Notes under the pieces: model-generated
The model's input: the letters and a program-made list of their open reading frames with translations, nothing else
What the model was told of the DNA's origin: nothing
Database searches by the model: none
Shown: piece by piece, positions 57,227 to 64,000 of the stretch
Numbering within the stretch: position 1 is the stretch's first letter
Layout of the letters: each line of letters begins with the position of its first letter
Assembly: GCF_026391055.1 (NCBI RefSeq)
Contig: NZ_JAPLET010000030.1
Span: forward strand, 62,001-126,000
DNA: 64,000 nt
Source of the DNA: Spirosoma sp.
Lineage (GTDB): Bacteria; Bacteroidota; Bacteroidia; Cytophagales; Spirosomataceae
Reading direction: 5' to 3'
Translations under genes and position numbers: made by a program

Positions 57227-58657
57227 CTAAGCCACCTGGCCAACAGTCCATTTCTCCAGCCAGTCGGGTTCGTACGAGTTGGGGGTTTTGGTGCCCCGCC
57301 GGGCTATTTTCTCAGTCATTATGGTATTCTCCATAAAGAGCAACGATATACTATACGAGCCAACGCAGGCAGCCAGCAGGGGCAGCAGACTATTGGCCTG
57401 TAGAGTTGTTTCGAGAGCAAAAACAATGGAGGTCAGCACCGCCCGGCTGGCTCCGGCAAATAATGCCGACATGCCGACCAGAACGGCTAGAGACAGGTTG
57501 ATATCCAGACCAGGAAACACCAGATGTAAAGTATGAGCGGCCAGCGCCCCCAGAGCCCCGCCAATCGTCAGCAAGGGAGCAAGCGTACCGCCAGAGGTGC
57601 CGCTGCCCAAGGCAATAGACCAGGAAAGCAGTTTATACAAACACAAGGGCAGTATAACCGCTACCGGCATGGCCCCCGTCAGCAAATTGGTGATGTTGTC
57701 ATAACCTACCCCCAGCGTTCTGGGCGATATATAGCCGATAAACCCCACTACTAACCCGCCCAGAGCGGGCCACCACATCCAGTGAATGGGCAATTTTTCG
57801 AAGCCGTCCTCGATCAGATAAACCAGTTTGGTAATCGCCACCGACAAGCCTCCGATAACCAGTCCAATAGCACTGTAAGCCAGCAGGGCCATCGTACTGG
57901 CTTTAGGTATCGTACCCATGAGGGCAAAAACGGGTGCGCTGCCAAACAGCAGGTGATGACCGGCAGCCCCCGTAATGCAGGCCAGTGCTACCGGAATAAT
58001 AGAACGGGCGGAGAATTCGAACAGGAGTAATTCAATAGCCAGGAAAATAGCGGCAAGGGGAGTACCGAAAATGGTGGCCATACCCGCCGTCGCGCCAGCC
58101 GCCAGCAACGTTTTCCGCTCCGCATCGCTGATCGTGAGTAGCTGACCTAATGTAGAGCCCAAGGCTCCGCCAGTGGCAATAATAGGCCCCTCGGCTCCAA
58201 AAGGTCCACCCGTACCAATCGAGATGGCTGCTGAAAGCGGTTTTAAAAAGGCGATGCTGGGGTTGATCCGACTTTTATTGACTAAAATCTGTTCCATAGC
58301 TTCGGGTATTCCATGCCCCCGGATAGCCCTGGAACCATAAAAGGCCATTAAGCCTACCAGCAGCCCACCCACGGCTGGTACGCCAATGACCCACATTCCC
58401 AAGGCCGAATCGGCCGGACTCCGTTCGGCCAGCGACCACTGAGCAAAGAAAGCTAGATTGGTTACTAGATTAATGAGATAGACCAGCCCTCTGGCAACCA
58501 GAGCTATGCCAGCCGCCAGACCAACAGCTAGTATAGCCATCCAGAGAATCCGTTTGTTTGCTCCCTTTCGGAACTGCTTTAGCCATTTACTACCGAGGCT
58601 GTGCGGTAAGGAGGTCGAAATAGGGATAAAGTCAGAGACAGGTCGTGGTCCATGCAT
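57227..58657 (-). CDS. ClC-family chloride channel/antiporter, CBS tail lost
   Basis: This 476-residue protein is a ClC-type anion channel or proton-coupled antiporter with the family's many membrane helices. The selectivity-filter motifs are present: GTGGPFGAEGP with the gating glutamate, and GSGTSGGTLAPLL. The gating Glu suggests antiport of protons. The gene ends in an in-frame TAG right after the membrane part (EKWTVGQVA), while the sequence beyond codes a CBS pair in the same frame. The membrane part is complete, and many ClC proteins lack CBS domains, so it may still work without nucleotide control. It is divergent from the HPP gene. Confidence 0.9.
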   Translation of the reverse strand: MHGPRPVSDFIPISTSLPHSLGSKWLKQFRKGANKRILWMAILAVGLAAGIALVARGLVYLINLVTNLAFFAQWSLAERSPADSALGMWVIGVPAVGGLLVGLMAFYGSRAIRGHGIPEAMEQILVNKSRINPSIAFLKPLSAAISIGTGGPFGAEGPIIATGGALGSTLGQLLTISDAERKTLLAAGATAGMATIFGTPLAAIFLAIELLLFEFSARSIIPVALACITGAAGHHLLFGSAPVFALMGTIPKASTMALLAYSAIGLVIGGLSVAITKLVYLIEDGFEKLPIHWMWWPALGGLVVGFIGYISPRTLGVGYDNITNLLTGAMPVAVILPLCLYKLLSWSIALGSGTSGGTLAPLLTIGGALGALAAHTLHLVFPGLDINLSLAVLVGMSALFAGASRAVLTSIVFALETTLQANSLLPLLAACVGSYSISLLFMENTIMTEKIARRGTKTPNSYEPDWLEKWTVGQVA

Positions 58658-58677
58658 AGCTAATCATATACTTATTA

Positions 58678-58689
58678 TGATACATATCA
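58678..58689. promoter_or_regulatory. Candidate Crp/Fnr-type operator 1
   Basis: TGAT-ACAT-ATCA, a perfect palindrome of the Fnr-type TGAT-N4-ATCA form, lies 20 bases upstream of the ClC start and 77 bases before the HPP start. The Crp/Fnr gene in the adjoining operon makes it a plausible regulator. Confidence 0.5.
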
Positions 58690-58729
58690 ATACTAATTGC
58701 AAGTTATAAAATTTAGTTGCCTATTTTTG

Positions 58730-58741
58730 TGATATAAATCA
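58730..58741. promoter_or_regulatory. Candidate Crp/Fnr-type operator 2
   Basis: TGAT-ATAA-ATCA, a second perfect TGAT-N4-ATCA palindrome, lies 25 bases before the HPP start. Its centre is 52 bases (about five helical turns) from operator 1. The pair suggests autoregulation of the HPP-Crp/Fnr operon. Confidence 0.55.
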
Positions 58742-58766
58742 TATTTTAATTACGATTTTTCTATTT

Positions 58767-59399
58767 ATGCTTTTAAAAAGGCCGTACCGGATTGCTCGCT
58801 ACGTTATTTACAGACAGACCCTGATCGATCCCGTTGATCATTTCTGGACGTTTCTGGGGTCATTTATTGCCATCGCTTCCTTTGGTCTTTTGAACCAGTC
58901 TCAACTGACCGACCCGGATCGGGTGTTTCTGATTGGCTCGTTCGGAGCCAGCTGCGTGTTGATCTTTGGCGCAACGCACAGCCCGCTTGCCCAGCCCCGC
59001 AATCTGGTTGGAGGGCATTTGCTGGCCGCTGTAATTGGGGTGAGCACCTACAAGCTGCTGAACGGCCAGCTCTGGTTAGCATCAGCGCTGGCGGTGTCCC
59101 TTTCGATAGTGGTTATGCAACTAACCAAAACGATGCATCCACCCGCGGGCGCAACGGCCCTTATTGCTAACATTGGCTCAGAAAAAATAAAATCGCTGGG
59201 TTTTCAGTATATATTGACCCCTGTGTTGACGGGTGTACTGATTTTATTGGTACTGGCCCTGTTGATTAACAATATTCCCCGTCATCGGTCTTACCCAAGT
59301 CAGCCCATTCGTTGGAGAAGCCATCGGGGCCATTGGCCTAAGCCGCTAAAGAAATCAAGCCAACAGACCAACTCCCAAAAACGAGTTCGAAGCCATTAA
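58767..59399 (+). CDS. HPP-family membrane protein
   Basis: This 210-residue protein has about five membrane segments and the HPP motif MHPPAGATALI near residues 122-132. HPP proteins have been linked to nitrite transport in chloroplasts and cyanobacteria. A basic cytoplasmic tail with many Arg, Ser and Lys closes the protein. The stop codon overlaps the start of the Crp/Fnr gene (TAATG), so the two are translationally coupled. With the nearby molybdoenzyme this could hint at nitrogen-oxide metabolism, but the link is not proven. Confidence 0.9.
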   Translation: MLLKRPYRIARYVIYRQTLIDPVDHFWTFLGSFIAIASFGLLNQSQLTDPDRVFLIGSFGASCVLIFGATHSPLAQPRNLVGGHLLAAVIGVSTYKLLNGQLWLASALAVSLSIVVMQLTKTMHPPAGATALIANIGSEKIKSLGFQYILTPVLTGVLILLVLALLINNIPRHRSYPSQPIRWRSHRGHWPKPLKKSSQQTNSQKRVRSH

Positions 59400-60085
59400 T
59401 GAAACCTAAACCAACGTCCTGCGATTTAAGCTGTTGCCTGCTCTGCAAAAGCAGCCAGAAAGAATGGCTCTCTTTGATTGGAACGAATCGACAGATGCTG
59501 TCCTTCAAGAAAAAGGACGTGATTTTTTCAGAGGGTAGTCCCGTCGCCGGGGTTTATTTTGTGTATTCGGGCACGGTAAAAATTCATAAAGCCTGGGGCT
59601 CTAACAAAGAATTAGTGCTGAACTTCGCCCGAAAGGGGGATATGATTGGTTACCGGGCGTTGGGCAACGACCAGATTCTACCCATTACGGCTACGGCTTT
59701 AGATGAAGTAACCATCTGCTTTATGACCTTACCGTTCTTTGAACTCTTTATCCAGTCGAACCAACCGCTTACCTACGCGCTGATGAAATTCTACGCCAAT
59801 GCGTTGCAGGAGGCCGAAAAACGGATGCGTAATCTGGCCCTGATGGATGTAAAAGGGCGGGTTGCCGAAACGCTGCTGATGCTACAGAGCAAATTTGGCC
59901 AGGATGAAGAGGGTCGGATCAATATAGCACTGACGAGGCAGGATATGGCAGCCTACGCCGGTACCACCTACGAAACCTTTATTCGTATGCTTCATGAATT
60001 AACGACTGCGGGGCTGATTCAACCGGTTGATAAGCGACTGATTATCCTGGACGAGGCCCAATTATCGACTCTATTAAATACCTGA
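59399..60085 (+). CDS. Crp/Fnr-family transcription regulator
   Basis: This 228-residue regulator has a cyclic-nucleotide-like sensor domain (about residues 25-145, with FSEGSPVAGVYFVYSGTVKIH) and a C-terminal helix-turn-helix (about 165-225, LTRQDMAAYAGTTYETFIRMLHEL). A cysteine cluster at the N terminus (C8, C12, C13, C16) may bind an iron-sulfur cluster or serve redox sensing; similar clusters recur in Bacteroidota family members. The DNA-recognition helix resembles that of Fnr-type proteins, matching the two TGAT-N4-ATCA palindromes upstream of the operon. Its ATG overlaps the HPP stop. Confidence 0.93.
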   Translation: MKPKPTSCDLSCCLLCKSSQKEWLSLIGTNRQMLSFKKKDVIFSEGSPVAGVYFVYSGTVKIHKAWGSNKELVLNFARKGDMIGYRALGNDQILPITATALDEVTICFMTLPFFELFIQSNQPLTYALMKFYANALQEAEKRMRNLALMDVKGRVAETLLMLQSKFGQDEEGRINIALTRQDMAAYAGTTYETFIRMLHELTTAGLIQPVDKRLIILDEAQLSTLLNT

Positions 60086-60264
60086 TTTGTGGTTAAAACT
60101 AACGTTCAGAAACACGATCACTTTCAATCGGTACGCCGGGCGCTATGTTTACTATCTGTCAATTGGAATCAGTTGCCAAGACAATACACGGTCGACCGTT
60201 TGCTTGAAGCCTTCCTGGAATGCTCCGCCCCGGCCCCATTTCTACGCCAAAGCAGGCGGGTATT

Positions 60265-61692
60265 TTAGCGTCCGGGGGATTGCATCCGGGGTAACGACAC
60301 CGTGATCGTTGTCCCACAGCCCAGCTGCGAATTGACCGTAAGGGTACCCCCATGAAGTTGGATAATTCGAGCGGTAAGCGACAGGCCGATACCGTTCCCC
60401 TTAATAGCGCGGGCGTTGGCAGCCCGATAAAAGGGCTGCATAATGTAATCTAGTTCGTCGGCGGCAATCCCTATACCCTGATCTGAAATGGCGACCTGGA
60501 CCAATGTGTCAAATACAACCACCTTGAGATGGACTTGATGACTGTCCGAAAATTTACACCCATTGTCGATCAGGTTGATAAAGGCCGTTTTCAATAACGA
60601 TGAATCTCCATTCAGCATCACGTCAGGCAAAGCCTCATTCGATCCATCATTCGATTCGTCCGTTGACGCGGTAGATTCACCCAACGTAATACGGTAAGTG
60701 GGCTGTTTGCGGATCACCAGCCCTACGGCCTCGTACAGTACCTCATCGAGGGCGATCACGTCTCCACCTGGGCCAGCCTGGCGATTATCCAACTGCGTCA
60801 GTTCGAGTAACCCGTTTGAGAGTGAATTGAGCCGACGGATGTCTTCCTGCATCGAGGTCAATAACTGTTCATATTCCAGAGCCGGGCGGGGCTTCATCAG
60901 GGCAACCTCGATTTGGTTGGTTAGCACCGATAAGGGCGTTCGTAATTCATGCGAAGCATTGGCAATAAAGCTGCGCTGTAATTCAAAGGCCGATAGCCGG
61001 TCGAGCAGCAGATTAAATGTATGTGCCAGCTGCGCCAGTTCGTCGGTATGGCTCGGCGTAGTCAGCCGAACATCTATGTTTGATGGTGTTATCTGATTGA
61101 TCTGCCGAATCATACCGGTGATGGGTCTAACTGAACGACTGGCAAATAAACGGCTTAGCACGACCACAAGTAGCACCGCTATGCCAAGCATAAACCCCAT
61201 AACGGCAACGGCCTCTTTCATCCTGCGAATGCCATAATCGTCAATGGCGTAGCTGATCACCTTGAGCCGTTGCCCCGGCTGCTCCACCAGCAGCCCCAGC
61301 CCCACCCGTCGGCCATTGCTAAAACGTACCTCTCGTTCTGAATCGATCTGGTTCAGTAAATGGGCGTCAATGGAGATGGGTGAATTGGTGCCGGTTCGGT
61401 TGTCTAATTCACCACTATCGTACAACAGGCGATTTTGGCTGTCGAATATGGCAACCCGCCGATCCGAATAAGCAGTTTGTGTTTTTCGATCGATCTGCCG
61501 AAGCAGCGGCTCCCGAATGACGCGTTTCTCCACCAGAAGCTGGGCCATCGTAATGCCCCGGTTGCGGAGTTTGATCAGAAAGTCGTCCTGCTTCGACCGA
61601 TCAACATAAAGATAGATCGTGACCAGCAACAGGAGCAACACCGGCAGCACCACGGCGATGAATGTGAGCGAAAGTCGGGTTCGAATCTTCAT
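60265..61692 (-). CDS. HAMP-domain sensor histidine kinase
   Basis: This 475-residue membrane kinase has a first membrane segment near residues 10-28, a periplasmic sensor region (about 30-160), a second membrane segment (about 163-183), then HAMP, HisKA with H248 (NASHELRTPL) and HATPase motifs (NLIDNGCKFS, DQGIGIA, GNGIGLSL). It is the partner of the response regulator whose gene precedes it by 13 bases on the minus strand. The signal is unknown. Confidence 0.95.
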   Translation of the reverse strand: MKIRTRLSLTFIAVVLPVLLLLLVTIYLYVDRSKQDDFLIKLRNRGITMAQLLVEKRVIREPLLRQIDRKTQTAYSDRRVAIFDSQNRLLYDSGELDNRTGTNSPISIDAHLLNQIDSEREVRFSNGRRVGLGLLVEQPGQRLKVISYAIDDYGIRRMKEAVAVMGFMLGIAVLLVVVLSRLFASRSVRPITGMIRQINQITPSNIDVRLTTPSHTDELAQLAHTFNLLLDRLSAFELQRSFIANASHELRTPLSVLTNQIEVALMKPRPALEYEQLLTSMQEDIRRLNSLSNGLLELTQLDNRQAGPGGDVIALDEVLYEAVGLVIRKQPTYRITLGESTASTDESNDGSNEALPDVMLNGDSSLLKTAFINLIDNGCKFSDSHQVHLKVVVFDTLVQVAISDQGIGIAADELDYIMQPFYRAANARAIKGNGIGLSLTARIIQLHGGTLTVNSQLGCGTTITVSLPRMQSPGR

Positions 61693-61705
61693 GGACGCAT
61701 TAAGC

Positions 61706-62392
61706 TTACTGGCCCACGTTGAGTATATACCCGATACCTTTCCGCGTGTGAATTAGCTTCACCGGGAAGTCCCGGTCTATTTTTTTACGCAGCGAGTTGA
61801 TATACACATCAATAAGGTTGGTGCCGGAATCAACGGGAATATCCCATACGTGTTCGGCAATTTGCTGACGACTGATAACCACGCCGGGATGACGTAAAAA
61901 ATAAGCCAGCAAGGTTAGTTCGCGGGGAGCCAGATTAATGGGTTGACCGGCCCGGCTTACCCGCCTTTCGGCGATGTTCAATACCAGATCGGCAATGGTC
62001 AGCAGGTTGGTGATCTCATCTTCTCCAACTGGTGCAGCCCGCTTTTGCCACACCCGAATGCGGGCCAGCAACTCCCCGAACTCAAACGGTTTAACGACGT
62101 AGTCACAGGCTCCCACGTCGAAGCCTGCCAGCTTATCATCAAGCGACCCCAGAGCCGTCAGCATAATGACAGGAATCTGAGGATAATGGCTACGCATCTC
62201 GCGACACAGGGTAAGGCCATCCACATCCGGCAGGCCAATATCGAGCAGCATCAGCGTCACGTCGCCCAGTGCCAGCATCCGCCGGGCAGCAGCTCCATCC
62301 AGCGCCACCGAAGCCGCAAAGCCACATTCTTCCAGACCACGCCTGAGGGAAAGGGCCAGCTTAATCTCATCCTCAACAATCAGAATACGCAT
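61706..62392 (-). CDS. OmpR/PhoB-family response regulator
   Basis: This 228-residue regulator has a receiver domain with acidic residues EDE (residues about 7-9), phosphorylation site D51 (LLDIGLPDVDG), a switch Thr and K in VVKPF, and an OmpR-type winged helix at the C terminus (LAPRELTLLAYFLRHPG, DVYINSLRKKID, IHTRKGIGYIL). The ATG at 62392 is preferred over one 14 codons upstream because the receiver then begins at the usual position. It is co-transcribed with the HAMP kinase downstream. Confidence 0.95.
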   Translation of the reverse strand: MRILIVEDEIKLALSLRRGLEECGFAASVALDGAAARRMLALGDVTLMLLDIGLPDVDGLTLCREMRSHYPQIPVIMLTALGSLDDKLAGFDVGACDYVVKPFEFGELLARIRVWQKRAAPVGEDEITNLLTIADLVLNIAERRVSRAGQPINLAPRELTLLAYFLRHPGVVISRQQIAEHVWDIPVDSGTNLIDVYINSLRKKIDRDFPVKLIHTRKGIGYILNVGQ

Positions 62393-62572
62393 AGTATAGC
62401 TACCCTCCCTCGCCCGGCAACGAGTCTGTTTCATCCGGGCAAACGGCTTTAGGATTATTTAATGCATCCCATCAGATGTCTTCATCTACAACATAGGCCT
62501 GCACCGTATCATTGCGGTGGTCTCCAATAAAGCGGGGCCTTAACTTAGTTTACTACTTACTCGACCTGCCTT

Positions 62573-64000
62573 ATGGAAACACAATCTCCTTCCTCGCATG
62601 GTTCCATCACTGCTTCGGTAAGAGCGCCGTTGGTGACGGGTGGCAAAACGTACGCCGATGTCACCGAAGACATTTGTCGACAGGTTGAAGCCTGGCCTAC
62701 CCGGGAATGGAAAATCGGGTTCGGTATATCCCTCACGGTACTTCTCTACGGCATTGCCTGTGTGTTATGGACCTGGTGGGAAGGCCTGGGGGTGTGGGGG
62801 CTGAACAAAACCATTGGCTGGGCCTGGGATATCACCAATTTCGTCTGGTGGGTGGGTATAGGACACGCTGGTACGCTGATTTCGGCAGTGCTGCTGCTGT
62901 TTCGTCAGAAATGGCGGACCTCCGTAAACAGATCCGCCGAAGCCATGACGATCTTCGCCGTTATCTGTGCCGCCATGTTTATCATGCTGCATATGGGGCG
63001 GCCCTGGCTAGCCTATTGGGCCTTACCGCTTCCCAATACGTTTGGGTCACTCTGGGTTAACTTCAAGTCGCCTTTAGTCTGGGATGTATTTGCAATCAGT
63101 ACCTATTTCACCGTATCCCTGGTGTTTTGGTACATGGGACTGGTGCCAGATTTGGCCACCATCCGCGATCGGGCTCGAAACCGCATATCACGATACATCT
63201 ACGGTACGCTGGCGTTGGGCTGGAACGGCTCGGCCAAAACCTGGGCGCGGTATGAATATGTGAGTCTAATTCTGGCTGGGGTTGCTACCCCCCTGGTGTT
63301 GTCCGTACATTCAATCGTCAGCATGGACTTTGCCACCTCGCTCATTCCTGGCTGGCATACGACCATCTTCCCTCCGTATTTCGTGGCCGGGGCTATTTTT
63401 TCGGGCTTCGCGATGGTGCAGAATCTGATGCTGGTCACGCGGGTAGTCTTTCACTTGGAAGATTACATCACCGTGGAGCACATCGATTCAATGAACCAGA
63501 TCATTGTACTTACCGGCTCTATTGTGGGCGTAGCTTACATCACTGAATTGTTTATTGCCTGGTATTCGGTCAATGAATTCGAACGGTTCGCATTTCTCAA
63601 CCGGGCCATGGGACCCTACTGGTGGGCCTATGCCACCATGATGACCTGCAATGTCATTACGCCCCAGTTGTTCTGGTCCCGTACGATTCGGCGTAGTGTC
63701 GTTTGGTCATTTGTGCTAGCTGTGGTGGTTAACATCGGCATGTGGTTTGAGCGGTTCGTTATTATCGTTACCTCGCTCCACCGCGACTACCTGCCTTCCA
63801 GCTGGGCTATGTTTCACCCTACCCTATTCGATATCAGCGATTTCCTGTTCACAATGGGGTTATTTTTTACCCTATTCCTCCTATTCGCCAAGTTTCTGCC
63901 CGTCGTCAATATGGCCGAAGTAAAAGCCATTCTGAGATCTTCTTCGGAGAAGGTGCCCCAACCCGTATCCGGGCGTTCGCAGCAGGAAGAGGCCCTTGAC
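62573..64000 (+). CDS. NrfD/PsrC-family quinol-interacting membrane protein (ActC-like, 3' partial)
   Basis: The frame is open from the ATG at 62573 to the window end, 476 codons. About ten membrane helices are visible, with HAGTLISAVLLLFRQ and HMGRPWLAYW segments that mark the NrfD/ActC family. ActC is the membrane quinol-oxidising part of alternative complex III and of related nitrate and polysulfide reductases. The N-terminal 50 residues are soluble. It starts an operon that continues outside the window. No cytochrome c or iron-sulfur ActA/ActB genes precede it, so the complex it serves cannot be told from here. Confidence 0.87.
   Translation, partial: METQSPSSHGSITASVRAPLVTGGKTYADVTEDICRQVEAWPTREWKIGFGISLTVLLYGIACVLWTWWEGLGVWGLNKTIGWAWDITNFVWWVGIGHAGTLISAVLLLFRQKWRTSVNRSAEAMTIFAVICAAMFIMLHMGRPWLAYWALPLPNTFGSLWVNFKSPLVWDVFAISTYFTVSLVFWYMGLVPDLATIRDRARNRISRYIYGTLALGWNGSAKTWARYEYVSLILAGVATPLVLSVHSIVSMDFATSLIPGWHTTIFPPYFVAGAIFSGFAMVQNLMLVTRVVFHLEDYITVEHIDSMNQIIVLTGSIVGVAYITELFIAWYSVNEFERFAFLNRAMGPYWWAYATMMTCNVITPQLFWSRTIRRSVVWSFVLAVVVNIGMWFERFVIIVTSLHRDYLPSSWAMFHPTLFDISDFLFTMGLFFTLFLLFAKFLPVVNMAEVKAILRSSSEKVPQPVSGRSQQEEALD

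Noticed and set aside
37791-57229. Possible recoding of TAG as an amino acid, since three genes (37791, 47659, 57227) each have an in-frame TAG between readable halves.
   Set aside because: Many intact genes in the window end at TAG (for example the spike, the immunity protein, the ATPase, the TDT transporter and a PAS kinase) with no protein-like sequence beyond. Two of the three interrupted genes also have frameshifts or another stop, so ordinary decay is simpler.
60087-60305. A 72-codon + strand frame after the Crp/Fnr gene.
   Set aside because: It overlaps the 3' end of the histidine kinase on the other strand and contains no motif; it looks like chance.

Overview
The window looks like a chromosomal segment of a Bacteroidota bacterium, most likely from the Cytophagia (Spirosoma-like relatives). 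The evidence is a type IX secretion (T9SS) C-terminal sorting domain, SprB-type repeats, an OpgC-type membrane protein, many soluble multi-PAS histidine kinases, and GC-rich genes separated by very AT-rich spacers. The genus-level guess is inference. No rRNA, tRNA, CRISPR array or intact insertion sequence was recognised.

Region 1 (1-20.6 kb, + strand) is the distal half of an extracellular contractile injection system (eCIS, the Afp/PVC/AlgoCIS type). In order it holds a VgrG-like spike (5' end outside the window), a PAAR tip, a gp25-like baseplate protein, two very large baseplate proteins, a 1495-residue protein with SprB-like repeats, a tape-measure-family protein, a DUF4157 cargo protein, a small GAD-like protein and a AAA+ ATPase. 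The most exciting point is the cargo. The 1113-residue DUF4157 protein ends in what reads as an Ntox15/Tde1-type DNase domain with an HxxD motif. The next gene has the architecture of the matching Tdi1-type (GAD-like + DUF1851) immunity protein. This suggests an eCIS carrying a DNase toxin with its own antidote inside the operon.

Region 2 (20.9-36 kb) holds a secreted GH16 glucanase lipoprotein, an OpgC-like acyltransferase and a cluster of sensors: two paralogous soluble multi-PAS histidine kinases and a FIST sensor coupled to a hybrid kinase. A secreted transglutaminase-like protein follows.

Region 3 (36-48 kb) mixes decayed and intact genes. The decayed ones are a large T9SS cargo gene and a GH30-type glycosidase. 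Intact genes are a HAD phosphatase, a small lipoprotein, a TDT-family transporter, a molybdopterin oxidoreductase with a helical partner, a secreted M81 (MlrC-like) protein and an HExxH protein.

Region 4 (48-58.7 kb) is accessory-looking. It has two orphan four-helix-bundle membrane sensors flanking two small conserved proteins and a DUF932-TerB-TerC run, then a secreted 5-hydroxyisourate hydrolase, a PAS kinase with a single-domain response regulator, and a ClC channel gene whose CBS tail is cut off by an in-frame TAG.

Region 5 (58.7-64 kb) has an HPP-family membrane protein translationally coupled to a Crp/Fnr regulator. Two TGAT-N4-ATCA palindromes lie in front of HPP, between it and the divergent ClC gene. 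An OmpR-type two-component pair follows, then an NrfD/ActC-type quinol-interacting membrane protein that runs off the window end.
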